From: Simmondsia chinensis
Taxonomy: Eukaryota; Streptophyta; Magnoliopsida; Caryophyllales; Simmondsiaceae
Assembly (NCBI GenBank): GCA_018398585.1
Contig: JAGTTD010000009.1
Coordinates: forward strand, 9,677,193 to 9,741,192
Length of the DNA: 64,000 nucleotides
Reading direction: 5' to 3'
Of the stretch, positions 1-12,375 are shown one piece after another; positions within the stretch are counted from its first letter, which is position 1; every line of letters starts with the position of its first letter. The notes beneath the pieces were generated by a model. The model made no database searches. It was not told the DNA's origin and worked only from the letters and a program-made list of their open reading frames with translations. The translations under genes were made by a program, and so were the position numbers.

Positions 1-1444
1 TACTAAATATTCTCTCTCGAGCAACATTGAGCGTGCACTTTTACATATTTACCCATCACTCTTGTGCATGAAAGAGTTTTTAAAGATCCATGATTTTCAC
101 TTAAGACCACACAAATCGCATTAATCTCTCTCGAGCATTCACTCAATTTGTGGTGCTTATCACCTTAGCAATCATCATAAATCCCCTCTTGGACTCATTA
201 TGAATCATTATAGGCCTTAAATGGTGATCAAGCATTTAAAACTCATGAAGAACAATGATAAACACTTCAAAACATTGAATACGTTGAATTAGAAATGAGC
301 GTATATTATAATTTAGGCTACATCATAGCCTTGGAATAATAAAATTAGTTCATGATAAACTTAATTTAAGACATATTTAACACAAAATTCATGAACTTAA
401 TGAAGAGAAGGATAGAGAAGAACTTGAAAATGCAAACTTTCAAACCAAACTTCTTCTTTTCTCCTCCTTTCTTCCTACGAATTTTTACTTTATTTCTCTA
501 CTTTGTATTTGATTTTTCTGGATTGAATGATGATAAAAGACCTTCCAAGCATCCCTATTTATAGTATTTGAGGTTGGAATTAATTAAAATAAAAAATATA
601 GCAAGCTAAAACCTCATTGCACCTCCTTCCTGCTCCTTGCATCCCAGTTCTGTGGATTTCAACAAGTTGCTGATTTTTTCAGTTTTTTCTTGCTTTGCAC
701 CGCCCAAAATCAGTCTTGAAATCATCTTGGACATGTTAATGAATTGTTTAAGTTATCCTTGCATTTGATTTGTTCCCTTTGCCACCCAAAATTGCAAGTT
801 AAATTGAATTGTGCAAGCTTGCTTTCATTTTCTACAACTTCTATTCTTTGCCATTTTTCTTCAATTTTTTTTCCACTTTGGCCTCACAAAATCAGCCTTA
901 ACATCAACTTGAACATGTTTTTGAAGTGCACATGACGTTGTTTCACTTGATTCGACCATTTTGCCACCAAAAATAGCAAGTTGAAGTGAATTGTGCAGGC
1001 TAGTTTTCATTCACTGCATTATTGTTGTTCTTGCTATTTTTCGTCAGATTTTTGAGCTTAGCACCACCTACTTTTAGAGTTTACATCAACCTGGACATGT
1101 TAATTTATTATTTAATCAATCCTTGCTCTTGATTTGTGCATTTTGCTACTCTTTTTTGCAAGTTGAATTGAATTGTGCATGAACTTGGTGATTTCTTGCT
1201 AAAACTAGTATTTTGATTGATTTAGCTCATTTTTATTCATTTTTTTTGATGCATCTTGCATTCAAATATTGATGTTGATGATAAAACCTAGGAAGATTTA
1301 GCATAAAATGAGTGTTTTTTGCACGAAAATGGCAATATGAGCGAAAAAGAGAAAAATCGAGCAAAAGTAATAAAAAATTGATGTAAAATGGTTAAAAATG
1401 AATCAAAATGATAAAAATAATTATGTACTAAATTAGACCTATCA
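1..1444 (-). mobile_element. Partial LTR of Athila-like element (copy G3), reversed
   Basis: The stretch matches the solo LTR G1 at 48117-50119 in the same orientation, and both LTRs of G2 (55868-57475, 60612-62259) in reverse complement. Shared landmarks are the TATA box (TATAAATA on the minus strand, 556-563) and the LTR start, which reads TGATAGGTCTAATTTAG on the minus strand and ends at 1444. The other end of the LTR lies outside the window. It is inserted in the antisense gag remnant that begins at 1445. The short open frame 1288-1479 on the minus strand only joins the gag tail to LTR sequence and is not a gene. Whether this is a solo LTR or one end of a full element cannot be told here. 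Confidence 0.85.
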
Positions 1445-1829
1445 GCTATAATGCATTTTAACCTAGCTCTCTCGAACAAGATAATATAATCTTCTGCTGA
1501 TTCACCTGGCTTTTTGTTATTCGAGCCAAGTCAGACATGAAAGTTCATAGTTTCATTCGTGGAACTAGGCCTAGAATTGCTTGGCCATGTTGTCCCAAGT
1601 AAAAATAGATTTAAGAGGCAGGCTAATGCACCACTGAAAAGCAGTCCAAGTTAAAGAATAAGAGAAGAGCCTCGACTTAAGATACTGATTGTTAGTTGCT
1701 TTTGTACACTGGAAATTGAATCTTACCAAGTGCTCGAGGGCACAGTCCCTTCTCTAGTGAGAAGGGTAAACTCGAGGATTTTTTATCCTCGAGGAAAAGG
1801 ATAGTCCCTATATATGTAGTCAAGGTAAG
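1445..1829 (-). pseudogene. Gypsy gag remnant H, core and C-terminal part
   Basis: Conceptual translation of the minus strand gives a Retrotrans_gag-type core: a segment beginning SRLFSYSLTWTAFQW, then a frameshift, then a motif close to DLAR..K.KPGESAEDYI and ending at ARLKCII. These match in kind the 'FxLSLTGxAxxWY' and 'GESAExYIxRFK' blocks of plant Ty3/gypsy Gag proteins. Several stops and frameshifts are present. The copy is cut on the left by LTR G3 and on the right by the T array; its N-terminal continuation lies beyond the array at 14017-15335. It would have coated retrotransposon RNA in virus-like particles; it is now inactive. Confidence 0.75.
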
Positions 1830-1834
1830 GTTTA
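1830..1834. repeat. Target-site duplication, left end of T array (GTTTA)
   Basis: GTTTA directly precedes the first LTR. GTTTG (14012-14016) directly follows the fourth LTR, a 4 of 5 match. No such pair flanks the inner LTRs, so the array behaves as one insertion. Confidence 0.7.
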
Positions 1835-2362
1835 TGTTATGATTCGAGCTTGATGAAGTCTAGGGGGCCGTTGTAGTAGCTGTTGTTGACCTATTGCTGA
1901 GGTGTTCGTTGCTGCTAGTGGTTGTGGCCGTGGGTTACTGGTTGGCTTAACTACATGTATTAAGGTGTTGGTATTGTAATTAGTAGTATAAGCTTGGTTG
2001 AGTCATGTAATGTGTGAAGCAGTTGCCAGTAGTTTGGATTGTCAAGCTGTTAGATTGGTTAAGTCAAGGTTGGCGGCTAGATAGTTAGTTGATGGTTGAG
2101 TCGGTTAGTCCATGTGCCTAGGATCATTGTATCTCTAGATATTTTGGAGTTAGCCATCCTAAAGGATGAGTAGTATAAATATGTAGAGCCTCTCTTGAAG
2201 AGCTCATAACTTTGATGAATGAAATTGATATCTTGATATCTTCTCTACTTCTCATCTTCTTTCCCTTATTATCTCATCTAAACTCTAAATTCTCTTCTCA
2301 TCTCATACTCTCACTATCCCAACCAAGGTTAAGGTCCAAGAGTAATCTTTGAAACCTTAACA
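1835..2362 (+). repeat. T array LTR 1
   Basis: Begins TGTTATGATTCGAGC and ends AACCTTAACA, so it has TG...CA ends. A TATA box (TATAAATA) is at 2174-2181, with a CT-rich stretch downstream (about 2230-2320) that would be R/U5. It is followed by the initiator-Met-type primer site. Confidence 0.9.
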
Positions 2363-2364
2363 AT

Positions 2365-2376
2365 TGGTATCAGAGC
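2365..2376 (+). other. Primer-binding site, initiator tRNA-Met type (T copy 1)
   Basis: TGGTATCAGAGC starts two bases after the LTR end. This is the standard plant primer site complementary to the 3' end of initiator tRNA-Met. The same site follows LTR 2 (6575-6586) and LTR 3 (11272-11283), but not LTR 4. Confidence 0.9.
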
Positions 2377-2407
2377 CTTGATTGGCTTCCGATACAAGCT
2401 CCAAATC

Positions 2408-2435
<28 letters not shown>
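2408..2435 (+). repeat. Poly-A tract in T leader, length-variable between copies
   Basis: 28 A residues stand about 32 bases after the primer site. The equivalent tract is 21 A at 6618-6638 and 16 A at 11315-11330, so its length has drifted since the copies separated. Confidence 0.9.
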
Positions 2436-2438
<3 letters not shown>

Positions 2439-2944
2439 ACAAAATCTGATCGATTGTCTTGCAATTAATCAACAAAAATAGTTGAGTGCTGGGAATTCAT
2501 CATAATCTACGTTTGATTCGTAAGAATTATATGTTATTAAGTTGAGATTTGCTTAGGCGAAGATCTGACATTGAACTGAGCACTAAAAGTGTTGAAATCC
2601 AACTTCGTTCTTGATGGTTGTGGTGAATTGTGTGTTTAAATCATCACTACAGACAGGAATTGAACCTATTTCAGATTCTTAGTCTGAATTATTCAAGAAA
2701 GCATCGCAATTAGGGTTTGTTCAAATTCACTGTGTGCAAAAATCTGCGTATTAGGGTTTGTACTCAGTGACGATTGAAGAGCTGTTAGCAAGTGATTGTT
2801 TGTGCAAGCGAAGGAGTATAATTCCTTTAAGCAAACATTTGGTGAATTGGCTCGAATTGAAATTGTTCCTTTGCGAACTGAGTTGGTTCATACCTTTGGG
2901 AACAGAGTTTGGTTCGTTTTGAAACGCTACTTAACATTGCAAAT

Positions 2945-5711
2945 ATGGCTAGTATGGCTGATGATGGCTCTTGTCAGTTCTTGGGAAGGAACATTTTGGA
3001 GGAAATGAAGCAATTACGCGAGAGTTTTTTTCTAGTAGTAGAGCTGGCAAAGGACCAAGTGCGTCAGCCAATTGTGGATTGGCAATATTCAACTCATCAG
3101 TTTGCAAACATCAGTCAAGAAGGTGCTGGTGTTCTTAATGCAAATGAGTTTTCGGAGCTAGAGGATAGCATTAGACAACGAGAGTTCAATGTTGAGCAAT
3201 AAGAGAAAGTGGAATCTATTATTGTTGAAGACGAATTGGACCACGATAATGCCGAAATTGATGAACACAAATTAGAAAAACCTGAGTTTGAGCAAGATGA
3301 TCATTATGAAGAATCTTTGCTAGAGTTAGAGTATTTTGAAGATGATGAGCTACAGCAAGATTTGCTTTCGGAATGGGAATATGATCGCTTGTCAAGAGAA
3401 TGGTAAAGAAAGCAAAGAGTAAAGTGAAGAGAAGCCATCTAAGTGAACCATTGAAAGATTTTTGGGGTAAAAAGAAGTTCACAAAGCCGAAATTGAAGCG
3501 TGAGGTTGTGTGTTAGCCTAAGGAGCTTCTGAGTTTGCAAGAACTGAACAATGGACAACTAGTTGTTGCTGTAATTGAGTCCAATTCAGCTATAGGACAT
3601 CGGAATGATCCACTGGAAGAAGTTAGGATGCTTAATGATCAACAAGAACTAGCTCAAGATCCTAATTTTACTGATGTATAGGCTAGGATACAAGAGTGGA
3701 ATATAGCGGTACCCATGATTTCAGCTTGGAAAGTTGATGTATCTGCTGTATTAACAACGATTGCACCACAAAATGTGTTAAGCACTTCTCCAAGGCATCT
3801 TGATACTCGAAATCCGCAATTGCTTTGTGCTGACAGTAATGTAATTAATGCAAAACAAGGTTCACGGAGTGGAGAAATGGTGTATTCGAATACACACTCT
3901 TATGACGAGTTGCCTCCTGATCCGGTAGAAGATTCTCAAGACTATGTGAAGCTGAAAAGAGTTGATTTTCTGTTGAAAAGAAGTAATCGAGCTGCGGGAG
4001 TGCATTTCAAGGTTAAATAAAGGCAAAGCCTTGTGTCTGCACAAGAAATTGAGCTGTTGGTGGTGTATAAATGTAGTAATGTGCTGGAACGAATTTCGGT
4101 TTAGACCAAAACCAGTGCAATGGATGCTTTAACTGATGTAATTGATGTTGGAAGTCCCTTTGATCCAGGGAAGGTAGATCATGATTGTATCAAGTTGAAA
4201 CATGAGGCCGAGTTGGAGGAAAGGTTTAAGCAAGCAGCTAAAATCATTTCCCAAGCTCAATTTAGGCCAAGTTTAATTTCTGGAAGAATTCTTAACATGC
4301 TAGGAGTTCACAAATTGGGTACTGATCTGGAAATTGGGTTTGTTCAGCCAAGATCCAGTAGAATTGAAGGCCTTGGGGTTATGTTTGAAATTGTAAGACC
4401 CCCAGATGCTTGGGTGGAATCTGGTTTATACAATTGGGCTGGAACAACTGTGCTGGACAGTAATGAGGCAAGTGTGTTGAGCTCCAAATTCAGATTGTGT
4501 ATTAATCACGCTTGGGGTAGAGGAAAAGCTCCATTAATGCAACCAAACGTGAGTCGTCTTGAAGTTATGGGGCTTGGTGGTTGATTTGATTTTGGTATAC
4601 GTAGGATTTTGGTTGGAATGTGAGAATTGTTGCAGTATGGGATCGCATTACAGAATTATGGCCTGTTGGTGACATGTTGTAACTGTTCTGAATGAAAAAA
4701 TCATATGCACAAGCTTTAATATCTTCTCAATGTTTGGATGGAAAAGATCAATGCAAAATCAAGGATAACTCCAGCTGAAATGGGAGTGAATATCAGCAAG
4801 GTAGTTTGGGACAGAACAACTCTGTGTTTGAAGAAGTTTTCAGCTGTTCAATAGCTCTGTTGGTGTCTCCACTTGCTGTATTTGTTACTCATGTGTGACA
4901 TGGTTGACGAGGAAGCAAAGCTTGATCATTTGAGACAAGAGTGGTGGTTGAATGAGCATGGGAACCAAGAAAGTCATAAGAATAGGCTAGAAGTTGTGAG
5001 CTGCGGAAGATATTCTGTCAATTGGGTTGCTTTGGGAATTTAAGTGAAGACCTTGTGTCTTTGGAATTTAATTGAGACCCATGAGTACTTGATTTGGTGG
5101 AGCAAAAGTCCAGAACTTCAAGCCAAAGTCACAAGTGCTCAATTGATCAAGAAGGGACAACAAGATTTCAGGGTAGCTGCTATTAAAGCTTGGAGAATTA
5201 CAATTCCTTCACCGTCAGCAGTAAATCTGTTGCTCAAATGGAGTGCGGTTGGTGCTATTATGGCTTTGGAAGGATGTCATAACTTGTTCGCATCAAGTAG
5301 CTTCCATAATCGAGCTGAAACTTGTAATATCCACAGCTGTGGGTTGTCTTGGTTATACATTGCTGAATTCTCAAGTTCTGCAGCTCAACATGTGAAATTG
5401 GGAAGCAACAAGAGTTTGTTGAGCTTAGTCTGAGATGGTTTAGTAAGTGGATTTTTAAGCAATACAAATTTTGGATAAGATCCAAGATGAAATGGTTGCA
5501 GCTGCATTCTTATGGGATTTCAATGTGTTTTATTACCATGATCAAGATATGGGGCTGTTTGAACTGCAATTGGGAATGTCTACAAGCTGATTTTGATACT
5601 TGGTTCTCTTGGTTTGAGTTTGGACGGCCTCCCGAGATGTTAAAGGACTTCACATGCAGTTTTAGGGGTTTAACGACATCTAACATATGTTGTGCAGCAT
5701 TTTACAAGTAG
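2945..5711 (+). pseudogene. Unrecognised long reading frame of element T, copy 1 (decayed)
   Basis: A frame opening MASMADDGSCQFLG at 2945 can be followed with in-frame stops and frameshifts to about 5711. Sections in order: a glutamine-rich head; an acidic stretch (3209-3406, many E and D); a basic patch (KAKSK..KRS, about 3405-3500); an unknown middle beginning MDALTDVIDVGSPF (4120-4584); and a tail with WWSKSPELQAKV (5044-5433) and WFSWFEFGRPPEM (5487-5711). Relative to copy 2 it lacks one base near 3383 and about 0.5 kb of leader. I see no zinc knuckle, DSG protease, xxDD or integrase motif. It occupies the place where gag-pol would be. Function unknown; it could be a diverged gag-like protein or captured host sequence. 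Confidence 0.7.
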
Positions 5712-6045
5712 AATTACAGAATTATTGCCGCGTTTTGTGATTCTCAGCAGCATGATTGAGTTTTGAGCTATGTTAACTGCATCATGAGGTGTTGTGGTGT
5801 TTGGTTTGATCAGTGCAGACCTCCTGATGAGTATTACACATTCAAATGCAAACATTGTGTCGAAACAAGGATCATACAATGTGCTCTGCTGCATTTCAGA
5901 TTGAGTTGCTTCATATGTCTTCAGCTGCAGAAATTTTAGCAAGAAGTTCAACACTTCAACTACCTTTTCATAAGCAATAAATGGTCCTGTTTGTTACAAC
6001 TCTCTTCCATTCTTGCGGACAAGAATGTTTTCAATACGAAGGGAA

Positions 6046-6572
6046 TGTTATGCTCCGAGCTCGATGAAGGCTAGGGGGCCGTTGTAGCTGCTGCTGTTGA
6101 CCTGTTGCTGAGGTGTTCAATGATGCAGGCGGTTGTGGCCGTGGGTTACTCATTGGCTTAAGTACATGTATTAAGGTGTTGGTATTGTAATTAGTAGTAT
6201 AAGCTCGGTTGAGTCATGTAATGCATGAAGTAGTTGCTAGTAGTTTGGGTGGTCAAGCTGTTAGATTGGTTAAGTCAAGTTGGCGGCTAGTTAGTTAGTT
6301 GATGGTTGAGTCGGTTAGTCCATGTGCCTAGCATCATTGTGTCTCCAGATATTTTGGACTTAGCCGTCCTAAAGGACGTGTAGTTTAAATATGTAGAGCC
6401 TCTCTTGAAGTGCTCATAACTTTGATGAATGAAATTGATATCTTGATATCTTTGCTACTTCTCATCTCCTTTCCCTTCTTATCTCATCGAAACTCTAAAT
6501 TCTCTTCTCATCTCATACTCTCACTATCCCAACCATGGTTAAGGTCCAAGAGTAATCTTTGAAACCTTAACA
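6046..6572 (+). repeat. T array LTR 2
   Basis: 527 bp, starting TGTTATGCTCCGAGC and ending AACCTTAACA. It serves as both the 3' LTR of internal region 1 and the 5' LTR of internal region 2. A purine tract (CGAAGGGAA, 6037-6045) precedes it and a primer site (6575-6586) follows. Confidence 0.9.
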
Positions 6573-7683
6573 ATTGGTATCAGAGCCTTGATTGGCTTCC
6601 GAATCAAGCACTAAATCAAAAAAAAAAAAAAAAAAAAATTACAAAATCTAATTGATTGTGTTGCAATTAATCAACAAAAACAGGTGATACTGATTTAGTT
6701 CAGTTTATTTGATTTGGAATTCAATTCTGAATTCTAAATTGGAAGATTGGCGGTTACTGACATATGCATTATTTTTATCCTGCGCATTGCCTCGGAATCG
6801 CTTCGGTTGGGATCAATTTGATTGAAATACATTGAAGAAAGTTTAATTGATCAGTAATTGTTGATTACATTCAACATCGAAGTTAATCAGATTGAATCTG
6901 GTCAAGCTTTAGCTGCTGAATTGAGTGCTGAAGCAAAGCTTTAGTTGTTGAAGTTGAGTGTTGAGCTTAACTGTTTTTGATCAAATATTAACTTGATCAG
7001 TTGCAGAATTGATTAAGTGAGCTATTGGATCAACAATTTGATCATCATCAACGAATCAGAAACAAGCGGAATTGAGGTTAATTTAGATTCTATTTTTTTT
7101 GAACACCCAGATTCTATAATTCAGTTGTTGAGCTTGAGGTAACGGTTTCTGACCTTTAAGTTACAATTCATTTCGAATCTACTTTTGCTGCTGAATTGTG
7201 ATGAAATTGTGTTGATAAGTATAGAATTGGTGAGAATTCATCATAATCTACGTTTGATTCCGAAGAATTATATGTTATTAAGTTAAGATTTGCTTGGCGA
7301 AGATCTGACATTGAACTGAGCGCTGAAAGGGTTGAAATCCGACTTCATTCTTGATGGTTGTGTGAATCGTGTGTTTAAATCATCACTACACACAGGAATT
7401 GAACCAATTTTAGATTCTTAGTCTGATTTATTCAAGAAAGCATTGCAATTAGGGTTTGTTCGAATTCTCTGTGTGAAAAAATCTGCGTATTAGGGTTTGT
7501 ACTTAGTGACGATTGAAGAGCTGTTAGCAAGTGATTGTTTGTGCAAGTGAAGGAGTATAATTCCTTTAAGCAAACATTTGGTGAAGTGGTTCGAATCGAA
7601 ATTGTTCCTTTGCGAACTGAGTTGGTTCATACCTCTGGGAACAGAGTTTGGTTCATTTCGAAACGCTGCTTAACATTGCAAAT

Positions 7684-10407
7684 ATGGCTGGTATGGGTGA
7701 TGATGGCTCTTGTCAATTCTTGGTAAGGCATATTTTGGAGGAAATGAAGCAATTACGCGAGAGTTTTTTTGCAAGTAGTAGAGCTGGAAAAGGACCAAGT
7801 GCGTCAGCCAATTGTGGATTGGCAATGTTCAACTCATATGTTTGCAAACATCAGTCGAGAAGGTGCTGGTGTTCTTGATGCAAATGAGTTTCCGGAGCTA
7901 GTGGATAGCATTAGACAATGAGAGTTCATTGTTGAGCAAAAAGAGAAAGTGGAATCGGTTACTATTGAAGATGAATTCGACCACGATAATGTCGAAATTG
8001 ATGAACACAAGTTAGAATAACCTGAGTTTGAGCAAGATGATCATTATGAAGACTCTTTGCTAGAGTTAGAGTATTTTGAAGATGATGAGCTACGGCAAGA
8101 TTTGCTTTCTGAATGGGAATATGATTCACTTGTCAAGAGAATGATAAGGAAAGCAAAGAGTAAAGCGAAGAGAAGCAATCTAAGTGAAGCATTGAAAGAG
8201 TTTTGGGGTAAAAAGAAGTTGACAAAGCCGAAATTGAAGCGTGAGGTTGTGTGTCAGCCTAAGGAGCTTCTGAGTTTGCAAGAACTGAACAATGGACAAC
8301 CGATTGTTGCTGTAATTGAGTCCAATTCAGCTATAGGACATCGGAATGATCCACTGGAAGAAGTTAGGATGCTTGATGATCAACAAGAACTAGCTCAAGA
8401 TCCTGATTTTACTAATGTATATGCTAGGATACAAGAGTGGGATACAGCGGAACCCTTGATTTCAGCTTGGGAAGTTGATGTATCTGCTGTATTAACAATG
8501 ATCGCACCATAAAATGTGTTAAGCACTTCTCCAAGGCATCTTGATACTCGAAATCAGCAATTGCTTTGTGCTGGCAGTAATGTAATTGACGCAAAACAAG
8601 GTTTACGGAGTGAAGAAATGGTGTATTCGAATACACACTCTTATGACGAGTTGCCTCCTAATTCGAGAGAAGATTCTCAAGACTATATGAAGCTGAAAAG
8701 AGTTGATTTTCTGTTGAAAAGAAGTAATCGAGCTGCGGGAGTGCGTTTCAAAGTTAAACAAAGGCGAAGCCTTGTGTCTGCACAAGAAATTGAGCTGTCA
8801 GAGGTGTATGAATGTAGTAATGTGCTGGAACAGATTTCGGTTTAGACCAAAACCAGTACAATGGATGCTTTAACTGATGTAATTGATGTTGGAAGTCCCT
8901 TTGATCTGGGGAAGGTAGATCATGATTGTATCAAGCTGAAACATGAGGCCGAGTTGGAGGAAAGGTTTAGGCAAGCAGCTAAAATCATTTCCCAAGCTCA
9001 ATTTAGGCCAAGTTTAATTTCTGGAAGAATTCTTAACATGCTAGAAGTTCACAAATTGGGTACTGATCTGAAAATTGGGTTTGTTCAGCCAAGATCCAGT
9101 AGAATTGAAGGTCTTGGGGTTATGTTTGAAATTTTAAGACCCCCTAATGCTTGGGTGGAATCTGGTTTATACAATTGGGCTGTAACAACAGTGCTGGACA
9201 GTAATGAGGCGAGTGTGTTGAGCTCCAAATTCAGATTGTGGATTAATCACGCTTGGGGTAGAGGACAAGCTCCATTAATGCAACCAAACGTGAGTCCTCT
9301 TGAAGTTATGGGGCTTGGTGGTTGATTTGATTTTGGTATACGTAGGATTTTGGTTGGAATTTCAGAATTGTTGCAGTATGGGATCGCATTACAGAATTAT
9401 GGCTTGTTGGTGACCTATTGTGACTGTTCTGAATGGAAAAATCAAATGCACAAGCTTCAATATCTTCTCAATGTTTGGATGGAAAAGATCAATGCAAAAG
9501 CAAGGATAACTCCAGCTGAAATGGGAGTGAACTTCAGCAAGGTAGTTTGGGACAGAACAACTCTGTCTTTGAAGAAGTTTTCAGCTGTTCAATAGCTCTG
9601 CTGGTGTCTCCACTTGTTGTATTTGTTACTCATGTGTGACATGGTTGACGAGGAAGCAAAGCTTGATCATTTGAGACAAGAGTGGTGGTTGAATGAGCAT
9701 GGGAACCAAGAAAGTCGTGAGAACAGGCTGGAAGTTGTGAGCTGCCGAAGATATTCAGTCAATGGGGTTGCTTTGGGAATTTAAGTGAAGACCTTGTGTC
9801 TTTGGAAATTAATTGAGACCCATGAGTACTTGATTTGGTGGAGCAAAAGTCCAGAACTTCAAGCCAAAGTCAAAAATGCTCAATTGATCAATATGGGACA
9901 GCAAGATTTCAGGGTAGCTGCTATTAAAGCTTAGAGAATTACAATTCCTTCACTTTCAACAGTAAATGAGTTGCTCAAATGGAGTGTGGTTGGTGCTATT
10001 ATGGCTTTGGAAGGATATCATAACTTGTTCGCATCAAGTAGCTTCCATAATCGAGCTAAAAATCGTAATATCCACAGCTGTGGGTTGTCATGGTTATACA
10101 CTGCTGAACATGTGAAATTGGGAAGCAATCAAGAGTTTGTTGAGCTTAGTTTAAGCAATACAAATTTTGGATAAGATCCAAAATGAAATGGTTGCAGCTG
10201 CATTCTTATGGGATATCAATGTGTTTTGCTACCATGATCAAGATATGGGGCTGTTTGAACTGCAATTGGGAATGTCTACAAGCTGATTTTGATACTTGGT
10301 TCTCTTGGTTTGAGTTTGGAAGGCCTCCCGAGATGTTAAAGGACTTCACATGTAGTTTTAGGGGTTTTACGACATCTAACATATGTTGTGCAGCATTTTA
10401 CAAGTAG
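7684..10407 (+). pseudogene. Unrecognised long reading frame of element T, copy 2 (best preserved)
   Basis: ATG at 7684 opens MAGMGDDGSCQFL. One extra base in or after the T-run near 7770 shifts the frame; from there a single frame runs to 10174, about 830 codons, broken by stops at 8510, 8843, 9323 and 9593 and a few others. The open blocks are 8057-8512, 8516-8845, 8861-9325, 9350-9595 and 9971-10174. A last block, 10183-10407, is one frame off here but in frame in copy 3, giving roughly 900 codons in all. Stops at 8843, 9323, 9593 and 9782 also occur in copy 1, so they predate the tandem duplication. No retroviral domain is visible. Confidence 0.7.
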
Positions 10408-10741
10408 AATTACAGAATTATTGCTGCATTTTGTGATTCTTAGCAACATGATAGAGTTTTGAGCTATGTTAACTGCATCATGAGGTGTTGTGGTGTTTGG
10501 TTTGATCCGTGCAGACCTCCTGATGCATATTATACATTCAAATGCAAACATTGTGTCGAAACAAGCATCATACAATGTGCTCTGCTGCATTTCAGATTGG
10601 GTTGCTTCAGATGTCTTCAGCTGCAGAAATTTTAGCAAGAAGTTCAACACTTCAGCTACCTTTTCATAAGCAATAAATGTTCTTCATTGTTACAACTCTC
10701 TTCCATTCTTGCGGACAAGAATGTTTTCAAGGGGAAGGGAA

Positions 10742-11269
10742 TGTTATGATCCAAGCTCGATGAAGTCTAGGGGGCCGTTATAGCTGCTACTGTTGACCTG
10801 TTGCAGAGGTGTTCGTTGCTGCTGGTGGTTGTGGCTGTGGGTTACAGGTTGGCCTAAGTACATGTATTAAGGTGTTGGTATTGTAATTAGTAGTATAAGC
10901 TTGGTTGAGTCATGTAATGTGTGAAGCAATTGCTAGTAGTTTGGATGGTCAAGCTATTAGATTGGTTAAGGCAAGATTGGCGGCTAGTTAGTTAGTTGAT
11001 GGTTGAGTTGGTTAGTCCATGTGCCTAGGATCATTGTATCCCCAGATATTTTGGAGTTAGCCATCCTAAAGGATGAGTTGTATAAATATGTAGAGCCTTT
11101 CTTGAAGAGCTCATAACTTTGATGAATGAAATTGATATCTTGATATCTTCCCTACTTCTCATCTCCTTTCCCTTCTTTTCTCATATAAACTCTAAATTCT
11201 TTTCTCATCTCATACCCTCACTATCCCAACCAAGGTTAAGGTCCAAGAGTAATCTTTGAAACCTTAACA
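10742..11269 (+). repeat. T array LTR 3
   Basis: 528 bp, TGTTATGATCCAAGC to AACCTTAACA. A clear purine tract (TCAAGGGGAAGGGAA) ends at 10741, and an initiator-Met-type primer site is at 11272-11283. Confidence 0.9.
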
Positions 11270-12375
11270 ATTGGTATCAGAGCCTTGACTGGCTTCCGAA
11301 TCAAGCTCTAAATCAAAAAAAAAAAAAAAATTACAAAATCTGATTGACTGTGTTGCAATTAATCAACAAAAACAGTTGATACTGATTTAGTTCAGTTTAT
11401 GTGATTTAGAATTCAATTCTGAACTGGAAGATTGGCGGTTACTGACATATGCATTATTCATATCCCGCGCATTGCCTGGGAATTGCTTCGGTTGGGATCA
11501 ATTTGATTGAAATACATTGAAGAAAGTTTAATTGATCAGTAATTGTTGATTGCATTCAACATCAAAGTTGATTCAGATTGAATCTGATCAAGCATTAGCT
11601 GCTGAAGTTGAGTGCTGAAGCAAAGCTTTAGTTGTTGAAGTTGAGTGCTGAGCTTAATGTTCTTGATCTAATATTCACTTGATCAGTCGCAGAATTGTTT
11701 ACGTGAGCTATTGGATCAACAATTTGATCATCATCAAAGAATCAGAAACAAGCGGAATTGAGGTTAATTCAGATTCTATAATTTTTTTTTGAGCACCCCG
11801 ATTTTATAATTCAGTTGTTGAGCTTGAGGTAACTGTTTCTGAACTTTAAGTTACAATTTGTTCAGATTCTGCTTTTGCTGCTGAATTGTGATGAAATTGT
11901 GTTGATAAGCATAGAATTGGTGAGAATTCATCATAATCTGTGTTTGATTCTGAAGAATTATATGTTATTAAGTTGAGATTTGCTTAGGCGAAGATCTGAC
12001 ATTGAACTAAGCACCGGAAGTGTTGAAATCCGACTTCGTTCTTGAAGGTTGTGGTGAATCGTGTGTTTAAATCATCACTATAGACAGGAATTAAACTTAT
12101 TTCAGATTCTTAGTCTGAATTATTCAAGAAAGCATCGCAATTAGGGTTTGTTCGAATTCTCTGTGTGTAAAAATCTGCGTATTAGGGTTTGTACTCAGTG
12201 ACGATTGAAGAGACGTTAGCAAGTGATTGTTTGTGCAAGCGAAGGAGTATAATGCCTTTAAGCAAACATTTGGTGAAGTGGTTCGAATCGAAATTGTTCC
12301 TTTGCGAACTGAGTTGGTTCGTACCTCTGGGAACAGACTTTGGTTCGTTTCGAAATGCAGCTTAACATTGCAAAT

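Noticed and set aside
1288..1479. 63-codon minus-strand frame as a gene
   Set aside because: It crosses the joint between the gag remnant and LTR G3; only the gag part has meaning.
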